Below, piece by piece: positions 35,811 through 44,024 of a DNA stretch of 64,000 nt (its first letter is position 1; every line of letters begins with the position of its first letter). This stretch comes from Bacteroidales bacterium UBA6267 (lineage in GTDB: Bacteria; Bacteroidota; Bacteroidia; Bacteroidales; UBA1556): positions 1 to 64,000 of the forward strand of contig DJVB01000061.1 of the NCBI GenBank assembly GCA_002440745.1, read 5' to 3'. The notes below the pieces were generated by a model, which saw only the letters and a list, made by a program, of their open reading frames with translations, had not been told where the DNA came from and did no database searches. Position numbers and translations under genes: made by a program.

Positions 35811-37346
35811 ATGAGAATTTTTATTCTATTGGTTTTAGTTTGGAGCATTTTTTTGGGAAACGCCCAGGATACGGTTGTCCAAAATGGCTATCAGATATTT
35901 CGTTATCCTGATGGTACGATTAGTAGTGAAGGCACAATGCGAAATGGTCAGCCTGATGGTTATTGGAAAACTTATTACGAAAATGGTGTGTTGAAATCGG
36001 AAGGTAATCGAAAGAATTTTGAGTTGGATAGTTTGTGGAAATTTTACGATCGTGAAGGAAAAATTTCAGTAAGCATAACCTACAAGTTAGGCAAACAAAA
36101 CGGTCCACGTACTACATATTTACCTGATAAAAAGATAGTTGAATATTTTGAAAACAATATCAAAACCGGAGTCTCTAAGGAATATTCACTGTCGGGTAAG
36201 TTGATGCGTACTACACCTTTTTCTGAAGGATTAGAAGATGGTAATTCTGTTTCTTATTCCGAAGATGATGGTCGAATTGTTGAACTGACCAAATATCGGA
36301 AGGGTTATATGTTGAACTCAGAAAAGATAAATAGGTTAAATAAAGTTGGGCAAAAAACCGGTGTTTGGAAGGAATTTTATCTTGGTGAGGATTATTTAGT
36401 GAAAAGTGAGATTCCATATCGAAATGGTGAAATAGATGGTTATGTGAAATATTATGATGAAAAGGGAAATTTAGATAATATTCAAAAATTTGTCAATGGA
36501 GTATTAGTTGTTGATCCTCCCGAACTTGCTGAATATGAGTTACGTTTCGATTATTATCCTGATGGATCCGTGAAAACTATTGGTAGCTATAAGGATAATG
36601 TGGCTCAGGGCGTTCGGCGCGATTATGCTCAGGATGGAACAATCATTTCAGCCTATATTTTGCATCAAGGTCGCATTGTAGGGAAAGGTGTAATTGATGA
36701 AAATGGACAAAAACAGGGAGCTTGGCAAGAGTATTTTATGACAGGCCGGCTTCAAGCGGAAGGCAATTACACAAATAATGTTCGTACTGGTCCTTGGAAG
36801 TTTTATTTTGAAAATGGTAATCTCGAACAATCAGGAGATTACGATCAGAATGGACTTGCAAGAGGAGAATGGCGATGGTATTTTCCGAATAAATCTCTAC
36901 GGCGTGTTGAGCGTCTTTTTGAAGATATTCATCAAGGAGAAATGGTAGAATATGCTCCAGATAGCAGTATCCTCACGAAAGGAAATTATGTAGATGATTC
37001 AAAGGAAGGTTTTTGGATTCAAAATGTAAATGGATATCGAACCGAGGGAGAGTATTTGGATGATGTTCGTGAAGGCTATTGGAAATCATTTTATCCCAAT
37101 GGCAATCTATATTCAGAGGGTAATTTCATAGACGATTATCAGGATGGAGTGCACGTTTGGTATTATGAAAATGGAAAAATTCGAGAAAAAGGTAATTATA
37201 CCATGGGACTTAAAGATGGAGAATGGCGATATTTTGACGAAGAAGGTAATTTAATTATTACAGTTATTTACAAGTCAGGTATTGAAATTCAATATGATAC
37301 GAAGAAAATAGAGCCTGAAATCTCCCCTGAAGAATTAACAGAATAA
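35811..37346 (+). CDS. Secreted YwqK/MORN-variant repeat protein
   Basis: 511 residues, signal peptide about 1-18 (ending LGNAQ). The rest is a long array of about 20-residue repeats with the pattern G-x-W-x-x-Y-x-x-NG-x-L-x-x-EG, for example GYWKTYYENGVLKSEGN and GPWKFYFENGNLEQSGD, ending near KDGEWRYFDEEGNL. Such repeats define YwqK-like proteins; the name comes from a Bacillus antitoxin, but the secreted Bacteroidota versions are not known to be antitoxins and probably act as envelope proteins with an extended beta surface. Function unknown. Confidence 0.82.
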   Translation: MRIFILLVLVWSIFLGNAQDTVVQNGYQIFRYPDGTISSEGTMRNGQPDGYWKTYYENGVLKSEGNRKNFELDSLWKFYDREGKISVSITYKLGKQNGPRTTYLPDKKIVEYFENNIKTGVSKEYSLSGKLMRTTPFSEGLEDGNSVSYSEDDGRIVELTKYRKGYMLNSEKINRLNKVGQKTGVWKEFYLGEDYLVKSEIPYRNGEIDGYVKYYDEKGNLDNIQKFVNGVLVVDPPELAEYELRFDYYPDGSVKTIGSYKDNVAQGVRRDYAQDGTIISAYILHQGRIVGKGVIDENGQKQGAWQEYFMTGRLQAEGNYTNNVRTGPWKFYFENGNLEQSGDYDQNGLARGEWRWYFPNKSLRRVERLFEDIHQGEMVEYAPDSSILTKGNYVDDSKEGFWIQNVNGYRTEGEYLDDVREGYWKSFYPNGNLYSEGNFIDDYQDGVHVWYYENGKIREKGNYTMGLKDGEWRYFDEEGNLIITVIYKSGIEIQYDTKKIEPEISPEELTE

Positions 37347-37453
37347 CCCATTTTTTTCACTGATTAATGTTTGGCTTTATTAACAATGGTGAAAATCTTT
37401 TTAGTATATCTTCGCAAAATGTTTTATTCTTCTAAATTCTTTAATTGTTATTT

Positions 37454-39298
37454 ATGACAAATGCCCACACTTTCCATATACCTGTTATGGGTATTGGTTT
37501 CACCATAGACACTCCTCTAAAAGTTTCACATCTTGGTATCGATTCTGTAATTTCCCTTGTTGATGACGTCCTTTTAGAAAAACTTCGTAAAGTTTTTTCT
37601 CAAAAATTCAAGATTCCATATTTTGAAATTTCCGACAAAATGGACGATTATCGGGCTAAACGAATTACTTCTTATTTGAATTTACTGAATAGTTTAGTCG
37701 ATCAACGAATCGATGATATGAAATCTTCATTAAAGGAAAAATACTCTGATTTCTTAGATTATTTTGATTATTTGTCGGATCAAACTCCACTGAAAAAAGA
37801 ATTTTTAGCTTATCAAAATCGTGATACAAATATCTCCGCACTTATTGAAACATTTAAAAATCAATTGGTTAAAGGAAGTATTGATGTCAATATAATGACA
37901 AAAGTTGATAAGATTAACTATAAAAATGGGAAGGAATTACCTCAAGAATTTAATGATGCCCATGCGGCTTTACGCGGTTTTGCGAAGAGTAATCTAAGTT
38001 CTTCTGTGATACTTTCTGCTGGAATGAACCCTCGACTTTATGCTTATATGGAATCTTTTGACGATTTTTATCCAAACGAAAAGGGGGAGTTTAAAAAGAA
38101 AATTGTGCTTAAAGTTAGTGATTTTAAATCTGCTTTAATTCAAGGTAAATACTTGGCAAAAAGAGGTTTATGGGTTTCTGAGTATCGCATCGAATCCGGC
38201 CTAAATTGTGGCGGGCATGCTTTCGCTTCCGATGGTTTATTAATAGGACCAATTCTCGAAGAGTTTAAGAATCGGCGTTCCGATCTTTACAATCAAGTTT
38301 ATGAGCTCCTAAAAAAATCGCTTCAAACTAAAAATTATTCGGTAGAAGGTTTCACCCCTGATTTAAAGGTTACCTATCAAGGTGGCGTTGGCACTACTGA
38401 AGAACATGAATTCTTGATGTCTCATTATCAGCTCGATTCCATAGGATGGGGTTCTCCCTTTCTTTTAGTTGAAGGGGTCACTGCTGTTGATGATGATACA
38501 CGAAATCGTTTGATGAAAGCTCAGGAAGGTGACCTTTATTTGAGCAATATTTCACCTCTTGGAGTTCCCTTTAATACACTTCGAGGAAACACGAAAGATA
38601 TTGAAAAACAAGCTTATATTGAACAAGGTCGGCCTGGAAGCGATTGTCCGCGTAAATTTGTTAAGCTAAATACCGAACTCACAAAACGTGGTATTTGCAC
38701 GGCATCAAGAGCATTTCAGAATTTGAAAATTAAAGAATTAGATAAATTGAATTTGAGCACAACGGAATATCAAAAGCAATATGATTCAATTGTGGAAAAA
38801 GATTGTATATGCGCCGGTTTGGGAACTTCTGCATTAAAAGTTAATGGCGCTGATTTTTCGGATGTTGGCCCTGGAGTTTCGGTTTGTCCGGGTCCGAATA
38901 TAGCCTATTTCGATAAGCAAATTTCGTTAAAAAATATGATTGATCATATATATGGTAAAACGAATATTTTATCAAATAAGAATCGTCCTCATGTTTTTAT
39001 AAAAGAAATGCAACTGTATATCGATTTTCTTAAAAATAAAATTGCCTCAGCCACAGTTCCGGATATTTCTATGGTTTCTTTTGCAGATAATCTTTTGAAT
39101 GGCATTGGTTTTTATAAAGATATGTTTGAAAAAGTTAAAGTTACGGTGGATTCAATTAAATCCAAATCGCTCTTAGAATTGGATAAAGCAGAATTGGTTG
39201 TAGAAAATCTTAAGCAGGATATTCTTTCCTTTATGTCTTCGAAAGAGTTAGATGAAAATATTCTTCCTGTCTTTATTAAGATTCCAACGACTAAATAG
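37454..39298 (+). CDS. Uncharacterised conserved protein with TIM-barrel-like start and six cysteines
   Basis: 614 residues from the ATG at 37454; a TTG at 37445 is in frame but less likely. The N-terminus IPVMGIGFTIDTPLKVSHLG and the segment SGLNCGGHAFASDGLLIGPI recall FMN-binding TIM-barrel enzymes such as nitronate monooxygenase, which carry a GGH motif. Cysteines visible in motif-like contexts are Cys252 (NCGGH), Cys398 (DCPRKF), Cys415 (GICTAS), Cys451 and Cys453 (DCICAG) and Cys478 (VCPGPN); four or more could ligate an iron-sulphur cluster. No signal peptide. It lies 20 bp before mqnD, so they may be co-transcribed. No reaction can be assigned. Confidence 0.75.
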   Translation: MTNAHTFHIPVMGIGFTIDTPLKVSHLGIDSVISLVDDVLLEKLRKVFSQKFKIPYFEISDKMDDYRAKRITSYLNLLNSLVDQRIDDMKSSLKEKYSDFLDYFDYLSDQTPLKKEFLAYQNRDTNISALIETFKNQLVKGSIDVNIMTKVDKINYKNGKELPQEFNDAHAALRGFAKSNLSSSVILSAGMNPRLYAYMESFDDFYPNEKGEFKKKIVLKVSDFKSALIQGKYLAKRGLWVSEYRIESGLNCGGHAFASDGLLIGPILEEFKNRRSDLYNQVYELLKKSLQTKNYSVEGFTPDLKVTYQGGVGTTEEHEFLMSHYQLDSIGWGSPFLLVEGVTAVDDDTRNRLMKAQEGDLYLSNISPLGVPFNTLRGNTKDIEKQAYIEQGRPGSDCPRKFVKLNTELTKRGICTASRAFQNLKIKELDKLNLSTTEYQKQYDSIVEKDCICAGLGTSALKVNGADFSDVGPGVSVCPGPNIAYFDKQISLKNMIDHIYGKTNILSNKNRPHVFIKEMQLYIDFLKNKIASATVPDISMVSFADNLLNGIGFYKDMFEKVKVTVDSIKSKSLLELDKAELVVENLKQDILSFMSSKELDENILPVFIKIPTTK

Positions 39299-39324
39299 TT
39301 AATAAGTTTTATTTCAAGATGAAT

Positions 39325-40164
39325 ATGAAAAAGTTGACTCTTGGCTTTTCTTCGTGTCCCAATGATACCTTCATGTTCGACGCAATGATACATCATAAAA
39401 TTGACACAGAAGGTCTTGATTTTGAATTATTTATTGGTGATATTGAGCAGCTTAATCGAAAAGCAATTAACTCAGAACTCGACATTACAAAAATCAGTTT
39501 TAGCGCATTTACCCAACTTACAGAAACCTATAAACTTTTAACTGCCGGCGCAGCTCTTGGCGAGAATTGTGGTCCTTTGCTCGTTGCAAAGCGTCCAATA
39601 TCTAAGGATCAATTGGCTTCTTGCTCAGTTGCGATTCCCGGAATAAACACCACTGCTAACTTATTGACTTCTTTTCTTTTTCCTCAGTTAACACAAAAGA
39701 GCGAATTGCTTTTTTCGTCCATTGAGCAGGCTGTTTTAGATGAACAAGTCGATTTGGGTTTGATTATCCATGAAAGTCGATTTACTTATGAATCTAAAGG
39801 TTTAATAAAAATTGCGGATGTTGGAGAAGTTTGGGAAAAGAAAACGGCTACTCCTACCCCACTCGGTGGAATTATTATCAAAAGCAATTTGGATCGAGAG
39901 ACGCAGATAAAAGTCAATCGTGTTTTAGAAAAATCTGTTCGATATGCTTTTTCTAATCCTACTTCCGGTTTGGATTTCATCCGCCAACATGCTTTTGAAA
40001 TGAGTGACGAAGTGATGTATAAGCACATCCAACTTTATGTAAATGAGTTTAGTATAAACTTTGGCGAGGCCGGAAGAAAATCTATAGCCAAACTATTTGA
40101 GGTTGCGGCAAGTCTAAAGAAAATTGCTAAAGAACCATTTTTAGATAAAATTATCGTTTCCTGA
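39325..40164 (+). CDS. mqnD: 1,4-dihydroxy-6-naphthoate synthase (futalosine pathway)
   Basis: 279 residues from ATG 39325, or 281 from 39319. The sequence LGFSSCPNDTFMFDAMIHHKI at the start, the ITKISFSAF region, and GINTTANLL with TPTPLGGIIIKSNL later are typical of MqnD, a periplasmic-binding-protein-like enzyme of the cytoplasm. It converts cyclic dehypoxanthine futalosine to 1,4-dihydroxy-6-naphthoate, a late step of menaquinone synthesis. mqnA, mqnB and mqnC are not in the window. The last 14 bp overlap the convergent thpR gene. Confidence 0.93.
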   Translation: MKKLTLGFSSCPNDTFMFDAMIHHKIDTEGLDFELFIGDIEQLNRKAINSELDITKISFSAFTQLTETYKLLTAGAALGENCGPLLVAKRPISKDQLASCSVAIPGINTTANLLTSFLFPQLTQKSELLFSSIEQAVLDEQVDLGLIIHESRFTYESKGLIKIADVGEVWEKKTATPTPLGGIIIKSNLDRETQIKVNRVLEKSVRYAFSNPTSGLDFIRQHAFEMSDEVMYKHIQLYVNEFSINFGEAGRKSIAKLFEVAASLKKIAKEPFLDKIIVS

Positions 40165-40714
40165 GCGAGAACTCTTCAATTATTTGATATTCAGCTCCAT
40201 TTTTTTGTAGTCTGCTTTCATAGAGGTAAATCTTATCGATGTAAATTTCCGGGATTTCAGGATGTCTTAATTCTTCCATTATCTGCTGAAAATATCTCTT
40301 GGAGTCAATTTTCCGAATTCGTCCTAAAGTTAAATGGGGCACAAAGTTTTGCCTGTCCGGTTCAAAGCCCAATGGTATTGCTTTTTGATGAACTGTTTTA
40401 GCCAAATCTTCCAAAATTTTTGTTTCCGCAAAACTCAACCAAATTATTCTAGGTTTATAACTGCTTCCAAAAACACCTAAATTACTAGAAATCAGTTTAA
40501 ACGGTTCTGTATTTTTGGATATTTCATCTAATGTTTCACAAATTTTTGGAATAATTTCTTTTGCAGTACTCCCTAAAAATTTTATGGTAATATGTTGATT
40601 TTCACTTTTCGTCCAATTTATTTGACTTCCACCAAGTTTAAGTTTTAGTGAATTTTGTAACAATTGGATTTCCGGTACGTCTGAGAGGTCGATTGCAATA
40701 AAGAGTCGTTTCAT
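40151..40714 (-). CDS. thpR: RNA 2',3'-cyclic phosphodiesterase
   Basis: 187 residues of the 2H phosphoesterase fold with both catalytic H-x-T motifs, HITIKFLG and HLTLGRIRK, and the N-terminus RLFIAIDLSDVP. The family opens 2',3'-cyclic phosphates at RNA ends, and some members ligate tRNA halves in vitro. It is one of only two minus-strand genes in the right-hand block, convergent with mqnD. Confidence 0.88.
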   Translation of the reverse strand: MKRLFIAIDLSDVPEIQLLQNSLKLKLGGSQINWTKSENQHITIKFLGSTAKEIIPKICETLDEISKNTEPFKLISSNLGVFGSSYKPRIIWLSFAETKILEDLAKTVHQKAIPLGFEPDRQNFVPHLTLGRIRKIDSKRYFQQIMEELRHPEIPEIYIDKIYLYESRLQKNGAEYQIIEEFSLRKR

Positions 40715-40855
40715 TTACAAATTTAAATAGTTAAAGCACAGATAATTACTAACTATCTTGAACAGTTATTCATAGATTGGTTAACAAGTTTTGTTAAAAA
40801 AGTCTAATAACGGAAACTTAATAAACATTTAAAGTTTCCTGCGTTCAAAAAGGTA

Positions 40856-40863
40856 TATCTTTG
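40856..40863 (+). promoter_or_regulatory. -7 box (TATCTTTG) of the efflux operon
   Basis: Consensus TAnnTTTG followed by CGGCCC, 20 bp before the TetR-type gene. The TetR regulator would be expected to bind here; I did not find a clear palindrome. Confidence 0.6.
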
Positions 40864-40883
40864 CGGCCCAAAATTAGAATATT

Positions 40884-41501
40884 ATGGAGAGTAAATTAGA
40901 AGAAATACTTAATGTCTCAGAGCAGCTTTTTCGAAGAAATGGCATTCGGAGCGTTTCGATGGACGATATATCCAACGCTTTAGGTGTTTCGAAAAAGACT
41001 TTATACAAACATGTTTCTGATAAAAGCCGTTTAGTAAAGCTTACTTTAGAAAACGTGATAGCTCGTGATCGATTGCAGCAAAAAGACTGTGAGAAAGGTG
41101 AAAATGCGATTGATTCGTTTTACTTGGTTTATAAGAACGTTACAGATATGATTCGTCAGGCAAATTTTGCGGTGGAGTTTGATTTGCAAAAGTATTACCC
41201 AAATTTGTATGCTAAGATGCAGCAATTGCGTCGAGAAAAAATGAAAACCGGAGTTAGAGAAAATCTTGAACGAGGAATTCGCGAAGGATTATATCGTGAA
41301 GATTTGGATGTGGAAATAATAACAAAACTTAATGTTCTTCTCAGTGAGGCGATGCATGATTACGATTTTCTTGAGGAAAATAAGGATCGTTTGATTCATA
41401 TTCTTCAAGTTAATTTCGACTATCATCTTCATGCTATTGTTACTGAAAAAGGATTACAAGTTTATTTAGATATATTAAAACGAAATAAAAATTTATTTTA
41501 A
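40884..41501 (+). CDS. TetR/AcrR-family repressor of the adjoining efflux operon
   Basis: 205 residues. The N-terminal DNA-binding domain (about 5-50) is canonical: LFRRNGIRSVSMDDISNALGVSKKTLYKHVSDKSRLV. The C-terminal helical domain (about 60-205) is the ligand-binding and dimerisation part. It ends one base before the TolC-type gene start, so it is the first gene of a four-gene RND efflux operon. By analogy with AcrR-type regulators, it probably represses its own operon until a toxic substrate binds. Confidence 0.92.
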   Translation: MESKLEEILNVSEQLFRRNGIRSVSMDDISNALGVSKKTLYKHVSDKSRLVKLTLENVIARDRLQQKDCEKGENAIDSFYLVYKNVTDMIRQANFAVEFDLQKYYPNLYAKMQQLRREKMKTGVRENLERGIREGLYREDLDVEIITKLNVLLSEAMHDYDFLEENKDRLIHILQVNFDYHLHAIVTEKGLQVYLDILKRNKNLF

Positions 41502-41502
41502 A

Positions 41503-42855
41503 ATGATGAAAAAATTAATTAGTTTGATTAGTATTATATTGCTAATATTCAATATTTTAGAAGTAAATGCACAACAAGTGCATCGAATAGATTATCAGGC
41601 GCTTCTTAGTTTAGCTAAGCAGCAAAACTTAAATGTTCGCAATGCGCTTTACGATGTGGATATTGCCCGAAAGCAAGTTTGGGAAACTACTGCTCAAGGG
41701 TTGCCACAGGTTTCCTCAACACTTTCTTATAATAACAATTTAGACCTACCTGTGACCCTTGTTCCGGCTTTGCTTTTCAATCCGGCTGCTGGAGCTGATG
41801 ATTTTGTAGAAATGAAATTTGGAGTGCAGCACAATGCTCAGTTCAATTTTCAGATTAGTCAGTTGGTTTTCAATGGTTCTTATATTGTGGGGTTGCAAAC
41901 TGCCAAAACGTTCAAGCTTTTAAGTGAGCAGAACCTGCAAAGAACTGAAGCTGAAGTGGTTAAAAACATACAGCAGAGCTATTTTACTCTTTTGTTTTCC
42001 ATGAAAAATCTCCAGATTTTGCAAAAAACTTATGAGGATATGGACAAAAATTATTTAGAGATCAAAAAAACTTATGAAGCCGGTTTAGCACAGGAAACTG
42101 CTGCAGACCAACTTCTACTGAATAAATTGACGTTAGAGAATGCCGTTCGTAATGCAAAGCGTCAAATAGATGTGCAGTTGGATTTACTTAAAATTCAGGC
42201 CGGAATTAATTTGACCGATTCAATAGTTATCACAGATAGTTTGGATATGTTGTTTACTTCTCAGGCTAAGGAGCAACTTCTTGTAAGTCCGATTGATATA
42301 AGCCAAAATCCTGACTTAAGACTTATGGCAACTCAAGAAGAGATTAATTATCAGCAGGTTAGATTGCAAAAATCCACATTGCTTCCAAGTGTAAATGCTT
42401 ATTTTTCGCATAGTCAAAGTGGTCAAAGTGATGATTTTACCTTTTTTGAAAAAGATCAAAAATGGTTTCCAAGCAACGTGGTTGGAGCATCAATTTCGAT
42501 TCCTTTAACTACTTCAGGAGGAACGGTTTCAAGAATAAAACAAGCTGAATTGGAATTGCAAAAAACTAAAAACAGCCGTTTTTTATTAGAACAGAATCTG
42601 ATGATGACTGCTCAATCAGCTAAAAATAAGCTACTTAATGAATACGAAACGTATCGAATTTCATTAAAAAACTATGAATTAGCAGAGCGAATCTATAAAC
42701 GAGCTTTGGTCGAGTTTAAAGAAGGGATGCTGTCGAGTACAGAATTGACTCAGCTTAACACTCAGTATTTCAATAATCAGTCGGCTATGTTTGCCGCTAT
42801 GCTCAATGTGCTCAACGCACAAACCGAATTAGAATCAATTTTAGGAAAACAATAA
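41503..42855 (+). CDS. TolC-family outer-membrane efflux channel
   Basis: 450 residues, signal peptide about 1-24 (ending EVNAQ). Two long helical halves with the outer-membrane-efflux pattern (YQALLSLAKQQNLNVRNALYDVDIARKQVWETTAQGLPQVS, abbreviated here by its ends YQALLSLAKQ and GLPQVS; SIPLTTSGGTVSRIKQAELE in the second half). Three such proteins form a trimeric outer-membrane and periplasmic tunnel. The next two genes supply adaptor and pump, so the three make a complete tripartite exporter. Confidence 0.92.
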   Translation: MMKKLISLISIILLIFNILEVNAQQVHRIDYQALLSLAKQQNLNVRNALYDVDIARKQVWETTAQGLPQVSSTLSYNNNLDLPVTLVPALLFNPAAGADDFVEMKFGVQHNAQFNFQISQLVFNGSYIVGLQTAKTFKLLSEQNLQRTEAEVVKNIQQSYFTLLFSMKNLQILQKTYEDMDKNYLEIKKTYEAGLAQETAADQLLLNKLTLENAVRNAKRQIDVQLDLLKIQAGINLTDSIVITDSLDMLFTSQAKEQLLVSPIDISQNPDLRLMATQEEINYQQVRLQKSTLLPSVNAYFSHSQSGQSDDFTFFEKDQKWFPSNVVGASISIPLTTSGGTVSRIKQAELELQKTKNSRFLLEQNLMMTAQSAKNKLLNEYETYRISLKNYELAERIYKRALVEFKEGMLSSTELTQLNTQYFNNQSAMFAAMLNVLNAQTELESILGKQ

Positions 42856-42876
42856 ATCAAATAAAATTTTATAACA

Positions 42877-44016
42877 ATGAATAAAACAATCATTTTCAGC
42901 ATAATAACAATAATAGTGTTTGCTGTATCTTGTAAAAACGGAGGAAACAATCCTGAAGAAATCAAAAAGCAAATTGAGGCGTATGAGTCAGAAATTGTGG
43001 AGATAAAAAGTAAAATTGCCGATCTTCAGCATCAACTCGATACCATGGGAGCCGAGGTCGCAGATGGGGCTATTTTAGTAGGTATTGAAACGGTTAAACC
43101 TCAGCATTTTGTCAATTATATTGATGTTGTAGGTAATGTAGAATCTGACCTGCAATCGTTGATCAGCCCTGAGGCAAACGGACAAATTGAAAGAGTATTT
43201 GTGCGTGAAGGAGATTATGTTACCACCGGGCAATTGTTAGTGAGTCTCAAAACTGATGTAACAGATAAATCCATTCAGGAAGTGGAGAAATCTCTCGAAT
43301 TGGCAAAAACGGTTTATAACAAACAAAAGCAACTTTGGGATCAAAAAATTGGTTCCGAAATTCAATATTTGCAAGCAAAAAACAATTATGAATCCTTGCA
43401 AAGCCGTTTGGCTACATTACGAGCTCAATTAGCAATGGCTCAAATTAAAGCCCCTTTTGACGGCTATGTTGAAACTATTTTTCAAAAAGAAGGAGAAATT
43501 GCTTCTCCTGGTCGTCAGGTTATACAGTTAGTTAATCTTAGTTCTTTGAAGGTAACCGCTGATGTTTCAGAGGCTTATGTGGCTAATATTAAAGTTGGGG
43601 ATAGTGCTATTGTGACATTTACTTCTTATCCTAAATTGTATATTAAAGCTCCACTAAATTTCGTAGGTTCTGTTATTAATCCTAATAACCGCACCTTTAG
43701 AGTTCAGATTGATGTTCCAAATGAAGAAAAGATACTGAAGCCCAATTTGATAACTAACATAAAACTTACGGAATCAAGTTATGATAGCGCTATTGTTGTG
43801 CCTTCGATTCTTATAAAGAATGATGCTTCAGGAAGAAAATATATCTATGTTCTTACCGAAAGTGAGTCAAAATATATTGCTACCAAACGATATATTACAA
43901 CAGGTGCAAGTTATGGTAATAAAACAATGGTAATTAGTGGTTTAAACCCTGAAGAACAGATAATTAGTCAAGGATATAATTTAGTTAAAAACGGAAGTCA
44001 AATTCGTTTTAAATAG
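42877..44016 (+). CDS. RND periplasmic adaptor (membrane-fusion) lipoprotein
   Basis: 379 residues. The leader ends IIVFAVSC with a lipobox cysteine at residue 19. A coiled coil (about 28-60) comes first, then the biotinyl-lipoyl-like half-motif ALISPEANGQIERVFVREGD, a helical hairpin (about 125-190), and the second half KAPFDGYVETIFQKEGEIA with beta-barrel and membrane-proximal domains up to the C-terminus. It couples the inner-membrane pump with the TolC-type channel. Confidence 0.92.
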   Translation: MNKTIIFSIITIIVFAVSCKNGGNNPEEIKKQIEAYESEIVEIKSKIADLQHQLDTMGAEVADGAILVGIETVKPQHFVNYIDVVGNVESDLQSLISPEANGQIERVFVREGDYVTTGQLLVSLKTDVTDKSIQEVEKSLELAKTVYNKQKQLWDQKIGSEIQYLQAKNNYESLQSRLATLRAQLAMAQIKAPFDGYVETIFQKEGEIASPGRQVIQLVNLSSLKVTADVSEAYVANIKVGDSAIVTFTSYPKLYIKAPLNFVGSVINPNNRTFRVQIDVPNEEKILKPNLITNIKLTESSYDSAIVVPSILIKNDASGRKYIYVLTESESKYIATKRYITTGASYGNKTMVISGLNPEEQIISQGYNLVKNGSQIRFK

Positions 44017-44024
44017 TGTTTGAG

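Noticed and set aside
35811..37346. Toxin-antitoxin system suggested by the YwqK name
   Set aside because: The protein has a signal peptide and there is no toxin-like gene next to it.
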